A stretch of 12,587 nucleotides of DNA from Magnetovibrio sp. (lineage in GTDB: Bacteria; Pseudomonadota; Alphaproteobacteria; Rhodospirillales; Magnetovibrionaceae), in the NCBI GenBank assembly GCA_016763255.1, contig JAESUA010000197.1, forward strand, positions 1 to 12,587, in the 5' to 3' direction. This document shows positions 1 to 8,068 of this stretch, in pieces. Numbering within the stretch: position 1 is the stretch's first letter; each line of letters begins with the position of its first letter. The position numbers and the translations under genes are program-made. The notes under the pieces were generated by a model. That model was not told the origin of the DNA. It ran no database searches and saw nothing but the letters and a program-made list of their open reading frames with translations.

Positions 1-982
1 CTTTCTAGGGTTATTGGTTATTGCTCCGGCGTTTCATCTGTCCAAAGAACAGGTGGCCGAAACTTTTGTCGAGCACCACACCCATCTCAATTCCGCACGT
101 GATCTCTCCGAACCGACGGCACTTTTGAGTGAGGCGCGAGACGAGTTGCGTGAAAAATTCCTGGTCGCCGATGTGGGCATCACCGGGGCCAATTTTTTGA
201 TTGCCGAAACCGGCACCGCGATGATTGTCACCAATGAAGGCAATGGTGATCTCACGCAATCCTTGCCGCCGGTGCACATTGCGCTGACCTCGATTGAAAA
301 GGTGGTGCCAACTTTAGAGGATGCAACGCTGCTGCTGCGTCTTTTAGCGCGCACCGCCACCGGTCAAGAACAAACGGTCTACAATACTTTTTTCACCGGT
401 CCCAAGCGCGACGGTGACCCCGATGGGCCGCAAGAATATCATGTTGTCTTGTTGGACAATGGCCGCTCCGAATTGTTGGGCTCTGAATTTCGCGACATCT
501 TGCGCTGCATACGTTGCGGCGCGTGCATCAATCATTGCCCGGTGTACGAGGTCACCAGCGGTCATGCCTATGGCTGGGTTTATCCCGGTCCCATGGGTTC
601 GGTTTTGACGCCCCATTTTGTCGGCATCGATGAGGCGCATGAGCTGCCCGGGGCGTCGACGTTTTGTGGCCGCTGTGAAGAAGTCTGCCCGGTGCACATT
701 CCCCTGCCGGATTTATTGCGCAAATGGCGCATGCGGGCGTTCCAAAAGGGTCATCCCCATGGGCTGCAACGCATGGCGCTGAAGGCTTGGGCCCGGTTGG
801 CGCAACATCCGCGGCTGTATCGCATGGCCATGTCTATGGCCATCGGCGGGCTCAAAATGGTGGCCGGTAAACGTGGTACATTCACCACGCTGATGGGTGC
901 CGGGGGGTGGACCAAGACGCGTGATTTACCGACCCCGCAGGGCGGGACTTTTCAGTCGCGCTACAAAGGGGGCGAGAGATGA
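1..982 (+). CDS. lutB: LutB-type iron-sulfur protein of lactate utilisation, 5' end missing
   Basis: This is the C-terminal two thirds of a LutB/YkgF protein, the Fe-S subunit of the LutABC system that oxidises L-lactate in the cytoplasm. The frame is open to the window edge, so the real start lies upstream. About 325 residues are visible against roughly 470 in the family. Counting from the TTG at 14, a LUD (DUF162) domain end is seen with GITGANF (55-61) and AETGTA (64-69). Two ferredoxin-like clusters follow: CIRCGACINHCP with Cys 165, 168, 171 and 175, and CGRCEEVCP with Cys 218, 221 and 225. The basic, Arg/Lys-rich tail is usual. The stop overlaps the lutC start (ATGA), so the two are translationally coupled. 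lutA would be expected just upstream, outside the window. Substrate is inferred from the family; some LutB homologues lack proven lactate activity. Confidence 0.88.
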   Translation, partial: FLGLLVIAPAFHLSKEQVAETFVEHHTHLNSARDLSEPTALLSEARDELREKFLVADVGITGANFLIAETGTAMIVTNEGNGDLTQSLPPVHIALTSIEKVVPTLEDATLLLRLLARTATGQEQTVYNTFFTGPKRDGDPDGPQEYHVVLLDNGRSELLGSEFRDILRCIRCGACINHCPVYEVTSGHAYGWVYPGPMGSVLTPHFVGIDEAHELPGASTFCGRCEEVCPVHIPLPDLLRKWRMRAFQKGHPHGLQRMALKAWARLAQHPRLYRMAMSMAIGGLKMVAGKRGTFTTLMGAGGWTKTRDLPTPQGGTFQSRYKGGER

Positions 983-1656
983 GCGGACGGGCTGATATTT
1001 TAGGCCGCTTGAAGCAAACGCTGGATCTGGCAGGAACGGCCACCGCGCGTTTTTCACGTGCTGAGCAGCGCATTCTAGACGCGGCCCCAAGCTTGATACC
1101 ACAACGTGGTCAGGCCCAAGGCCCGGCGATGATGGCGATGTTCATCGATGAAGCCCAAAAGGCCCAGGCCGATGTGCGCCAATTGGCTGCCCTATCAGAT
1201 GTGCCCAAGGTCGTCGCTGAGATCTTAAAACAGTCCGACTTTGCCAAACTGAAAGCCGCCCCGCATAAAACATTGCAAGCATTGGACTGGTCCGGGTTGG
1301 ATATTGTCTTTGGCTGTGGCGCCGGTGAAGACCTTGTTGGCTTGTCGATGGCCTATGGTGCGGTCAGTGAAACCGGAACCTTGGTGCTGCTTTCAGGGCC
1401 TGAAACACCAACCACGTTGAATTTTCTACCGGACGTGCACATCGTGGTTTTGCACGCCCATGACGTGGTTGGAAATTACGAACAGGTGTGGGCACGGTTG
1501 CGTCGAGAAGCCAAACCCGATATGCCGGTGTTGCCGCGTACGGTGAATTGGATCACCGGGCCTTCGCGCACGGCGGATATTGAACAGACCTTGCTGCTCG
1601 GCGCGCACGGGCCGCGCAAACTGATTATTTTGTTGATCGATGCCCAAACCACTTAA
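979..1656 (+). CDS. lutC: LutC/YkgG family LUD-domain protein
   Basis: LutC-like subunit (225 aa, normal length) of the lactate-utilisation complex. It is one LUD domain. The first 90 residues are a helical, poorly conserved arm. The conserved core then shows GCGAGEDLVG (112-121), AVSETGTLVLLSGPE (128-142), PDVHIVVL (151-158) and the family signature ITGPSRTADIEQTLLLGAHG (192-211). The start ATG lies in the ATGA overlap with lutB, which fixes it. The 3' end overlaps the next gene by 17 nt. Its role within the complex is not established; LUD proteins need LutA and LutB partners. The neighbourhood (lutB directly upstream) is the main reason to prefer LutC over a stand-alone LUD protein. Confidence 0.88.
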   Translation: MSGRADILGRLKQTLDLAGTATARFSRAEQRILDAAPSLIPQRGQAQGPAMMAMFIDEAQKAQADVRQLAALSDVPKVVAEILKQSDFAKLKAAPHKTLQALDWSGLDIVFGCGAGEDLVGLSMAYGAVSETGTLVLLSGPETPTTLNFLPDVHIVVLHAHDVVGNYEQVWARLRREAKPDMPVLPRTVNWITGPSRTADIEQTLLLGAHGPRKLIILLIDAQTT

Positions 1657-2260
1657 GCCCGGCTCAAAACGTAAAAAAAAGAAAACCGAAACGCCCCAGC
1701 AAGATATGGCGTTGTGGAAAAGTGTTAGCAAAACCGTCGAACCGATGGGTCCTTGCTATATGTTGCCGGAAATCAGCGATGTGCCTTTGACCAGCGCCAC
1801 CCCGCCCACACCCTCCTCAGGGCCCCGTCCGGGGCGTGGAGGCGGCAAAAAAGCAAACTGGGGTCCGGTTCTGACACCCAAGCCGCACGCGCCGGTCAAC
1901 CCGTTGCCGGAACTAACCCATCAAGATCAGCCGGGCCTGGATAAGGCCACCGCCAAACGCATGCGCCGCGGTCAGGTGAGTATCGTTGGGCGCATCGATT
2001 TGCACGGCCTCACCCAAGCCGAAGCCCATCGCGCCTTGGATGCATTTTTGGAAGCCGCCTGGTATGCGCGCAAGCGTGAAATATTGGTGATCACCGGCAA
2101 AGGCACGCGTGCGGATGGGTCCTTCGGCGTGCTGCGTCAGGCGGTGCCGCGTTGGCTCAATGAATTTCCCAATCGTGCTAAGGTGGTGGCCTTTAGCTAT
2201 GCCGCGCCCAAAGACGGCGGCGAGGGTGCGCTTTATGTGCGGCTTAAAAAACGCGGCTGA
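1640..2260 (+). CDS. Smr (small MutS-related) domain protein
   Basis: A 206-aa alphaproteobacterial Smr-domain protein. The N-terminus (1-30) is very basic with a run of lysines, followed by the family block ALWKSVSKTVEPM (24-36). Residues 37-110 are a Pro/Gly-rich linker. The Smr domain occupies about 115-206, with the DLHG motif at 120-123, TGKG at 152-155 (HGKG or TGKG in the family), GVLRQAVPRWL (163-173) and the closing GGEGALYVRLKKRG. Smr domains are nucleic-acid-binding folds with nicking endonuclease activity in some members; the biological role of this short form is unknown. The ATG lies inside lutC, a 17-nt overlap pointing to co-translation. Eight consecutive A residues at 1673-1680 encode the lysine stretch. 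It should not be confused with the SMR-family transporter that follows. Confidence 0.9.
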   Translation: MPKPLKPGSKRKKKKTETPQQDMALWKSVSKTVEPMGPCYMLPEISDVPLTSATPPTPSSGPRPGRGGGKKANWGPVLTPKPHAPVNPLPELTHQDQPGLDKATAKRMRRGQVSIVGRIDLHGLTQAEAHRALDAFLEAAWYARKREILVITGKGTRADGSFGVLRQAVPRWLNEFPNRAKVVAFSYAAPKDGGEGALYVRLKKRG

Positions 2261-2277
2261 TCAACGGGAGAACGAAG

Positions 2278-2607
2278 ATGCATCCATACGCCCTATTGGG
2301 TATCGCCATCGCCACCGAGGTGGCCGGCACGACGGCGCTGAAATTTTCCGACGGTATGACCAAGTTGGGCCCCAGCGTGGTGGTGGTGATCGGTTACGGT
2401 TTTTCGTTCTGGCTGTTGGCGTTGACGCTTAAATCCATGCCCATCGGGTTGGTTTATGCGGTGTGGAGCGGCCTTGGCGTGGCGGCGATTGCTATCGTCG
2501 GGGTGTATTGGTTTGATGAACCGTTGAACTTGGCTGGCATCGCCGGTTTGGCCCTGATCATCCTAGGCGTGGTGGTCTTGCAGTTGTCGGGCTCCGGCGC
2601 GCATTAA
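2278..2607 (+). CDS. EmrE/Qac-type small multidrug resistance (SMR) efflux protein
   Basis: A 109-aa inner-membrane protein with four hydrophobic segments, the size and layout of proton-coupled SMR transporters that work as antiparallel dimers. It aligns without gaps to E. coli EmrE as I recall that sequence. The proton/substrate-binding Glu14 is present, as are Tyr40, Tyr60, Trp63 and the GLG of 65-67 (G65 and G67 are conserved in EmrE). This points to the polyaromatic-cation exporter subgroup rather than the guanidinium exporter (Gdx/SugE) subgroup, though substrates cannot be read from sequence. A ribosome-binding site (GGGAGA) lies about 7 nt upstream. It begins 17 nt after the Smr gene and is probably its co-transcribed neighbour. 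Confidence 0.92.
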   Translation: MHPYALLGIAIATEVAGTTALKFSDGMTKLGPSVVVVIGYGFSFWLLALTLKSMPIGLVYAVWSGLGVAAIAIVGVYWFDEPLNLAGIAGLALIILGVVVLQLSGSGAH

Positions 2608-2612
2608 ATCGT

Positions 2613-2641
2613 TTGACGGGAATTTAACCTAATTGTTTTAG
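2613..2641 (+). promoter_or_regulatory. Possible sigma70-like promoter for the XRE regulator
   Basis: TTGACG at 2613-2618 is a good -35 match. A weak AT-rich -10 (TTTTAG, 2636-2641) sits 17 nt downstream, about 30 nt before the regulator start. The -10 element is poor, so this is tentative. Confidence 0.25.
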
Positions 2642-2671
2642 GGTGATGGCGCTGATTTGAGGGACCAAACC

Positions 2672-3055
2672 ATGACACCTTACGGGGAAAAAATGCGCAG
2701 TTTGCGTGATGCCAAGGGCGTGACGCAAAAGCAGATGGCTCAGGCCTTAGGCGTGTCGGGTGCCTATCTGTCGGCGTTGGAACACGGCAATCGCGGGCGT
2801 CCCGGTTCCGGCATGATCATGCAAATTTGCGATTATTTTGGCCTCATCTGGGATGACAGCGAGGAGCTTAAGCGGCTCGCCCGTCTGTCGCACCCGCGGG
2901 TCACCGTTGATACCGCCGGGCTCAGTGCGCGGGCCACCGAATTGGCCAACGAGTTGGCGCAAACCATCGGCGATCTCGATGATCAAACCCTGCAGTGGAT
3001 TTTGGATGAAATCCGCGCCCAAAAAGAGGGCAAGAGCAGCGGCCCGGCCTATTAA
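2672..3055 (+). CDS. XRE-family helix-turn-helix transcriptional regulator
   Basis: A 127-aa cytoplasmic DNA-binding protein. The N-terminal HTH_XRE domain (about 4-65) contains LRDAKGVTQKQMAQALGVS followed by GAYLSALEHGNRGRP, the recognition helix and the conserved end of the Cro/CI fold. The C-terminal 60 residues are helical with no ligand domain that I recognise. I chose the ATG at 2672 because GAGGGA at 2659-2664 is well spaced before it. A TTG five codons earlier would place that Shine-Dalgarno inside the gene. Its target is unknown; it may regulate itself or the upstream SMR transporter. The gap to the transporter is 64 nt, so co-transcription is also possible. Confidence 0.87.
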   Translation: MTPYGEKMRSLRDAKGVTQKQMAQALGVSGAYLSALEHGNRGRPGSGMIMQICDYFGLIWDDSEELKRLARLSHPRVTVDTAGLSARATELANELAQTIGDLDDQTLQWILDEIRAQKEGKSSGPAY

Positions 3056-3238
3056 TTTGGGTATAAACCCGCGCTGGTTGTGCCAAGACCTCGGCAAATT
3101 TGAAACTTATAGAAATAAAAATTTGTAGCTAAGGCCAAGAGTTTGTTAAGATTTTAAAGAAAAAATTAGGTAGAATGACCATATCGTATTGGGGGATGCA
3201 TTCGTATCTTGGGGCACCGAAACGATGATCGGAATACA
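3056..3238. other. AT-rich intergenic region before the methyltransferase-like gene
   Basis: A 183-nt gap, much richer in A and T than its surroundings from about 3090 on. It holds a short hairpin (GGGT/ACCC, around 3059-3070) just after the XRE stop, too weak to call a terminator. It also has two copies of AAATTTG exactly 23 nt apart (3096-3102 and 3119-3125), the first within the palindrome CAAATTTG. TAGAAT (3171-3176) resembles a -10 box but has no -35 at a proper distance. The promoter of the next gene is probably here but I cannot place it. Confidence 0.5.
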
Positions 3239-4201
3239 ATGGCCAGTGCAGCCAAAGGTAAATCTGAAGGTCTGATCAGCAAATTCACCAGCTCGTTTCG
3301 CAAAACCAAAGCGAAGCCCGTAACCGACAAGGTTGCGCCCAACTCCAAACCAACCTCTTCTGATACCGACAAAAACCGTCCCGTCGCGCGGGTCAACTGG
3401 CCGGCCAGTCGTCTCAACGTGATCGAGCAGTTGTGGGGCATGGGTTACACCACGCCCGGCGGCGCTGAGCGGGTCAAACAGGTCTTGCCACTGCTCAATC
3501 TGAATGAAAAGAAAAGCCTGTTGCTGTTGGGTGCCGGGCTGGGCGGCATTTGCGAAACTGCGGTTGAGGACACCGGGGTGTGGGTGACCGGTTACGAGCC
3601 CGACAAGGAACTCGCCATACTCGGCCAAGAGAGCATGATAAAGGCCGGTTTGAAGCGCAAAGCACCGGTACGCTACGACACCTTGGAAGGTATTGCGAGC
3701 AAGCTCAAACCGAAGTCATTCGATGCCATGATGGCACTGGATTCAATCCATTCGGTAGCCGATAAAAAGGCTTTATTTGAGGCGGTGACCTCATCGCTAA
3801 GGATGGATGGTGAAATGTTGTTCCTGTCTTATGTGCTGCCCGATACAAATCCACCGAATGAAAAAATACAAGCCTGGGCAAATCAGCAATGTTTGACGCC
3901 GCATTTGTGGCCCGTTGAAGCCATGATGGCGATGTTAAACGGCATGGATTTGGATGTGCGCCCCCCCGATGACATCAGCCGTGAATATAAAAGCTGTGTG
4001 CTGAAGGCGTGGATCGGGTTTTTGTCCAACATGAAAAAAGAAGAGCTTCTCGACAAGGCCGCGGACGTGGTCAGTGAATGCGCACATTGGGCATCGCTCA
4101 TCACCGCGATTGACCGCGGTGGTTTGAAGGTTTTTCAATTCCATTGCATCAAGGTGCCGCAAAAACGCAAATCGGTGGCCGATTTGATGGCCAGTCGCTA
4201 G
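3239..4201 (+). CDS. Methyltransferase-like protein, class I SAM fold, function unknown
   Basis: A 320-aa soluble protein. Residues 1-50 are Lys/Ser-rich and probably disordered. A block RLNVIEQLWGMGYTTPGG (58-75) precedes the Rossmann-like part. That part has LLLLGAGLGG (94-103) as motif I, an acidic Glu at 120 at the end of strand 2, FDAMMALDSIHSV (161-173) and MDGEMLFLSY (189-198), in the order of class I methyltransferases. The usual acidic residue before the glycine loop is replaced by Leu. No catalytic signature shows the substrate. The ATG at 3239 has only a weak Shine-Dalgarno. A TTG at 3209, ten codons upstream, with GGGGGA 12 nt before it, is the alternative. The stop lies one base from the convergent hslU stop. 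I recall similar proteins in Rhodospirillales, but not a known function. Confidence 0.7.
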   Translation: MASAAKGKSEGLISKFTSSFRKTKAKPVTDKVAPNSKPTSSDTDKNRPVARVNWPASRLNVIEQLWGMGYTTPGGAERVKQVLPLLNLNEKKSLLLLGAGLGGICETAVEDTGVWVTGYEPDKELAILGQESMIKAGLKRKAPVRYDTLEGIASKLKPKSFDAMMALDSIHSVADKKALFEAVTSSLRMDGEMLFLSYVLPDTNPPNEKIQAWANQQCLTPHLWPVEAMMAMLNGMDLDVRPPDDISREYKSCVLKAWIGFLSNMKKEELLDKAADVVSECAHWASLITAIDRGGLKVFQFHCIKVPQKRKSVADLMASR

Positions 4202-4202
4202 T

Positions 4203-5513
<1,311 letters not shown>

Positions 5514-5515
5514 GC

Positions 5516-6064
5516 TTAAAGTTTTTCCATCGTAAAGTTGGAATTGGTGTAGACGCAGATGTCGGCGGCGATTTCCATCGCTCGGGTGGCTGCATCCTCG
5601 GCCGTTATATCTTTTTGACCGGCCAGCGCGCGGGCCGCGGCCAGGGCATAATTGCCGCCCGATCCAATGGCGATCACGCCATCGTCGGGTTCCAACACAT
5701 CACCGGTGCCAGTGAGCACCAAAGACACGTCCTTATCGGCGACCAGCATCATCGCTTCGAGTTTGCGCAGATAACGATCGGTGCGCCAGTCCTTGGCCAG
5801 CTCGACGCAGGCGCGGGTCAACTGGTTGGGGTATTGCTCGAGCTTGGCTTCGAGGCGTTCGAACAAGGTGAAGGCATCCGCCGTGGCACCAGCAAATCCG
5901 CCGATCACGGTGCCGTCGGCCAAGCGTCGGACTTTGCGCGCCGTGGCTTTGATCACCGTATCGCCGAGGCTCACCTGACCGTCACCGATCATCACCACAT
6001 CACCGTCTTTGCGCACGCTTAAGATGGTGGTGCCATGCCATGTTGGTTGGCCGTTATTGCTCAT
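5516..6064 (-). CDS. hslV: HslV, peptidase subunit of the HslVU (ClpQY) protease
   Basis: A 182-aa threonine peptidase of the proteasome beta type, forming double hexameric rings capped by HslU. An 11-residue propeptide (ending WHG) precedes the catalytic Thr12, which becomes the mature N-terminus TTILSVR. Asp28 and Lys44 correspond to mature Asp17 and Lys33 of the active site. [18 protein letters not shown] and [16 protein letters not shown] are family blocks. AAGGA is well placed upstream of the ATG. It is the first gene of the hslVU operon, reading away from hisB, with a heat-shock-type promoter in front. Confidence 0.98.
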   Translation of the reverse strand: MSNNGQPTWHGTTILSVRKDGDVVMIGDGQVSLGDTVIKATARKVRRLADGTVIGGFAGATADAFTLFERLEAKLEQYPNQLTRACVELAKDWRTDRYLRKLEAMMLVADKDVSLVLTGTGDVLEPDDGVIAIGSGGNYALAAARALAGQKDITAEDAATRAMEIAADICVYTNSNFTMEKL

Positions 6065-6102
6065 GCTCGATCCTTAAAGATTGGCTGGATAAAGAAGTCC
6101 CT

Positions 6103-6134
6103 CGGATGTAAGCCGCCAGCGTCCCCCGGTCAAG
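6103..6134 (-). promoter_or_regulatory. Heat-shock (RpoH/sigma32-type) promoter for hslVU
   Basis: Read on the minus strand, CTTGAC (6134-6129) is followed after 16 nt by CTTACATCCG (6112-6103). The alphaproteobacterial RpoH consensus as I know it is CTTG-N17/18-CYTATNTNNG. The match is CTTG, 18 nt, then ten positions with one mismatch (C for T). It would start transcription near 6096, about 30 nt before hslV. HslVU is a classical heat-shock operon, which fits. Confidence 0.7.
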
Positions 6135-6135
6135 G

Positions 6136-6166
6136 CTGACAAATGCCCATTCTGAGGTGGTATGGT
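6136..6166 (+). promoter_or_regulatory. Possible sigma70-like promoter for hisB
   Basis: CTGACA (6136-6141) and TATGGT (6161-6166) are separated by 19 nt, longer than ideal. The -35 lies directly beside the -35 of the opposing hslV promoter, so polymerase binding at one would probably hinder the other. Position (about 45 nt before hisB) is sensible but the match is only moderate. Confidence 0.3.
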
Positions 6167-6216
6167 TACGGTCTAGCTGTTAAAAGAAGGTGGTTTTTAC
6201 ATTTGGAGGACGGGCA

Positions 6217-6816
6217 ATGCGTACAGGTCGCGTTGAACGCAATACGCACGAAACCACGATCAGCGTCGAATTGAATCTCGACGGTGAGGGCAACTATGAC
6301 ATTTCCACCGGCATCGGGTTTTTGGACCACATGTTGGAACAATTGTCGCGTCACTCGTTGATTGATCTGACGGTCAAGGCTTCGGGCGATCTCCACATTG
6401 ATTATCATCACACCACCGAAGATGTCGGCATTGCCATCGGCGAAGCCTTTAGTCAGGCCCTGGGCGATCGCCGCGGCATCACGCGTTACGGATCAGCCCT
6501 TTCGCCGATGGATGAAAGCCTCACCCGGGTGGTGTTGGACGCGTCCAACCGACCGTATTTGGTGTGGAAGGTCGAATTCAGCCGCCCCAAGCTTGGCGAT
6601 ATGGACACCGAATTGTTCAAAGAATGGTTCGCCGGATTTGGCCAAGCCGCCGGTCTGACGCTGCATGTCGAAACTTTTTATGGCGAAAACAATCACCACA
6701 TTGTCGAAAGCGCCTTTAAGGGTTTGGCCCGCTCGCTGCGTCAAGCGGTCGAAATCGATCCACGCAAGGCCGATCAGGTGCCCTCCACCAAGGGTGTTTT
6801 GGGCGGATCACTTTAA
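6217..6816 (+). CDS. hisB: Imidazoleglycerol-phosphate dehydratase
   Basis: A 199-aa monofunctional dehydratase catalysing the sixth step of histidine synthesis (IGP to imidazole acetol phosphate), a Mn-dependent cytoplasmic enzyme forming 24-mers. Visible signatures are RNTHET (8-13), [17 protein letters not shown] (31-47), the metal-binding [11 protein letters not shown] (62-72), the second metal motif [18 protein letters not shown] (158-175) and the tail STKGVLGG. The phosphatase domain of the bifunctional enterobacterial enzyme is absent. The ATG at 6217 is preceded by a strong GGAGGA at 6205-6210. A GTG nine codons upstream is unlikely. It is first in the his cluster, divergent from hslVU. 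Confidence 0.97.
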   Translation: MRTGRVERNTHETTISVELNLDGEGNYDISTGIGFLDHMLEQLSRHSLIDLTVKASGDLHIDYHHTTEDVGIAIGEAFSQALGDRRGITRYGSALSPMDESLTRVVLDASNRPYLVWKVEFSRPKLGDMDTELFKEWFAGFGQAAGLTLHVETFYGENNHHIVESAFKGLARSLRQAVEIDPRKADQVPSTKGVLGGSL

Positions 6817-6837
6817 CGCACGAGAGGTCGCAGATAA

Positions 6838-6930
6838 ATGACCGTTGATTGTATGCCGGAGACCTCCCTGGCTTTTATCGAAGAAGTCCGCTCCACCCGC
6901 TGCACGCAAGCTTGGGGGATTGAAGGATGA
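6838..6930 (+). CDS. Mini-ORF 1 (30 aa) ending in WGIEG, coupled to the DUF2628 gene
   Basis: A 30-codon ORF in the hisB-DUF2628 gap, with GAGAGG (6822-6827) ten nt before its ATG. The peptide begins MTVDCMPE, continues TSLAFIEEVRS and ends CTQAWGIEG. Its TGA overlaps the next ATG as ATGA. It resembles mini-ORF 2 before hisH: both have TSL and an identical last five residues WGIEG. Codons of these blocks differ only at third positions (ACC TCC CTG against ACT TCT CTC; GGG/GGT, GAA/GAG), and the TSL-to-stop distance differs by 6 nt, a multiple of three. A second ATG at 6853 would give 25 aa. No function is recognised. It may act only as a translation-coupling leader. Expression is inferred, not shown. 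Confidence 0.5.
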   Translation: MTVDCMPETSLAFIEEVRSTRCTQAWGIEG

Positions 6931-7319
6931 GCATTTATACCGTTCACGTGCGCGATACCGGGATGAGGCCGACCTTGGCGTTGGTCAAAGATGGCTTTTC
7001 CTGGCCCGCAGCGATCTTTGGCTTTGCCTGGGCGCTGGTGGTCGGCGCGTGGGAAGTGGCCCTGATGTTGATGGCGGTGCAATTGGTGGTGGCCATCGCC
7101 CTGCCCGTATTGATCGCCGACCCTGGGGCGCAAACCATCATTCAGCTTGGTTTGGCGGTGGTGATCGGCTTGGTGGCCAACGAATTGCGCCGCTGGACCT
7201 TGAATCGGCGCAATATGCATGAAGACGCCGTGGTCACTGCCCATGACAAAGAAGAAGCGGAACGGCGTTATCTTGACGCCAATCCCTACATGACAGCGAA
7301 GTTGTTGAGAGATTTATGA
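6927..7319 (+). CDS. DUF2628 small membrane protein of the his cluster
   Basis: A 130-aa protein with the DUF2628 pattern: VKDGFSWPAAIFGFAWALVV (20-39) as the first hydrophobic segment, a second one about 42-62 (EVALMLMAVQLVVAIALPVL), a third about 68-84, then a charged cytoplasmic-looking tail with NELRRWTLNRR and EEAERRYLD. Location is probably the inner membrane. The family has no established function. In alphaproteobacteria it is often found beside hisB and hisH, as I recall, and its role there is unknown. Both ends are in ATGA overlaps, with mini-ORF 1 upstream and mini-ORF 2 downstream, so its translation is likely tied to theirs. Confidence 0.82.
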   Translation: MSIYTVHVRDTGMRPTLALVKDGFSWPAAIFGFAWALVVGAWEVALMLMAVQLVVAIALPVLIADPGAQTIIQLGLAVVIGLVANELRRWTLNRRNMHEDAVVTAHDKEEAERRYLDANPYMTAKLLRDL

Positions 7320-7393
7320 AAAGTTTGAAAACTTCTCTCGGCCTTTGGCGTCTCAATCCTATCCATGCTCAAGAATGGGGTATTGAGGGATGA
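7316..7393 (+). CDS. Mini-ORF 2 (25 aa) ending in WGIEG, between DUF2628 gene and hisH
   Basis: A 25-codon ORF filling the whole gap between two genes. Its ATG overlaps the DUF2628 stop (ATGA, 7316-7319) and its TGA overlaps the hisH start (ATGA, 7390-7393). GAGAG lies just before the start. The peptide begins [12 protein letters not shown] and ends HAQEWGIEG. It shares TSL and WGIEG with mini-ORF 1, with only synonymous codon differences in those blocks. The DNA can also fold: CTCAATCC (7352-7359) pairs with GG-ATTGAG (7379-7387, one bulged T) with an inner CCAT/ATGG, which would cover part of the hisH Shine-Dalgarno. It may be a coupling leader or a real microprotein. The function is unknown. 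Confidence 0.5.
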   Translation: MKSLKTSLGLWRLNPIHAQEWGIEG

Positions 7394-8031
7394 AAGTAGC
7401 CATCATCGACTACGGTTCCGGCAATCTGCGCTCGGTCGCTAAATCTTTTGAACGCGCGGCGCAAGATCAAAACATTTCCGCCGACATTATGGTCACCGGC
7501 AAACCCGAAGACGTTTTGGGGGCCGATCGTTTGGTGTTGCCCGGTGTTGGTGCGTTTGCCGATTGTAAGGCCGGATTGGCGGCCGTTGACGGTCTTCATG
7601 AGGCGCTTAGTCAGGTGGTGATCGACAAAGCCCGCCCGTTTATGGGCATCTGTGTCGGCATGCAGTTGATGAGCGATGTCGGACATGAATTTGGCGACAC
7701 CCAAGGGCTGGGCTGGATTGCCGGCGATGTGACCGCGCTTATACCGTCTGATGGGGCGTTGAAAATTCCCCACATGGGCTGGAACGATCTTGACATCACG
7801 ACGCCCCACCCGGTTTTTGACGGCGTTAAAGCGGGCGAGCATGCTTATTTTGTGCACAGCTATCAATTCACCACCAAAGATCCGGCGCACGTTTTGGCGC
7901 GGGTGGACTATGGTGGTTCGATCACCGCCGCGGTGGGCCGCGACAATTTGATTGGCACCCAGTTTCATCCCGAAAAAAGTCAGCAGCTGGGCCTGCATAT
8001 CATCGCAAATTTTTTAAAGTGGACGCCTTAA
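7390..8031 (+). CDS. hisH: Imidazole glycerol phosphate synthase, glutaminase subunit
   Basis: A class I glutamine amidotransferase (213 aa, normal) that releases ammonia from glutamine and channels it to HisF. The start [15 protein letters not shown] is diagnostic. The nucleophile elbow FMGICVGMQ places the catalytic Cys88; His193 and Glu195 in QFHPEKSQQ complete the triad. VLPGVGAF (49-56) forms the oxyanion region and PHMGWNDL (127-134) is a family block. GAGGGA lies directly before the ATG, inside the last codons of mini-ORF 2. The partner gene hisF lies two genes downstream. Confidence 0.97.
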   Translation: MKVAIIDYGSGNLRSVAKSFERAAQDQNISADIMVTGKPEDVLGADRLVLPGVGAFADCKAGLAAVDGLHEALSQVVIDKARPFMGICVGMQLMSDVGHEFGDTQGLGWIAGDVTALIPSDGALKIPHMGWNDLDITTPHPVFDGVKAGEHAYFVHSYQFTTKDPAHVLARVDYGGSITAAVGRDNLIGTQFHPEKSQQLGLHIIANFLKWTP

Positions 8032-8068
8032 GCGCCCCATCGATTTATAAGGCAAAGAGTATTTAACA

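Noticed and set aside
1673..1680. Run of eight A residues as a possible programmed slippage site in the Smr gene
   Set aside because: It encodes a normal lysine stretch of the family and no alternative frame of interest follows.
3146..3169. CtrA-like TTAA repeats before the methyltransferase-like gene
   Set aside because: The spacings (4 nt, or 8 nt to an imperfect TTAG) do not fit TTAA-N7-TTAA; in an AT-rich gap such matches are expected by chance.
3961..3967. Run of seven C residues as a phase-variation tract in the methyltransferase-like gene
   Set aside because: Too short and encoding an ordinary Arg-Pro-Pro; the frame continues intact to a normal C-terminus.
6817..6926. Classical histidine attenuator (His-rich leader peptide) or T-box
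   Set aside because: The mini-ORFs have at most one His codon, lie inside the operon rather than at its head, and no terminator or T-box bulge sequence is seen.
6813..7244. Antisense peptides with repeated HPSIPQ in the leaders of the DUF2628 gene, hisH and hisF
   Set aside because: They are the reverse-strand reading of the GGGGATTGAGGGATG element. Substitution pattern alone cannot tell the strands apart, since both frames share the wobble base. Only the plus strand has start codons, ribosome-binding sites and exact ATGA junctions.
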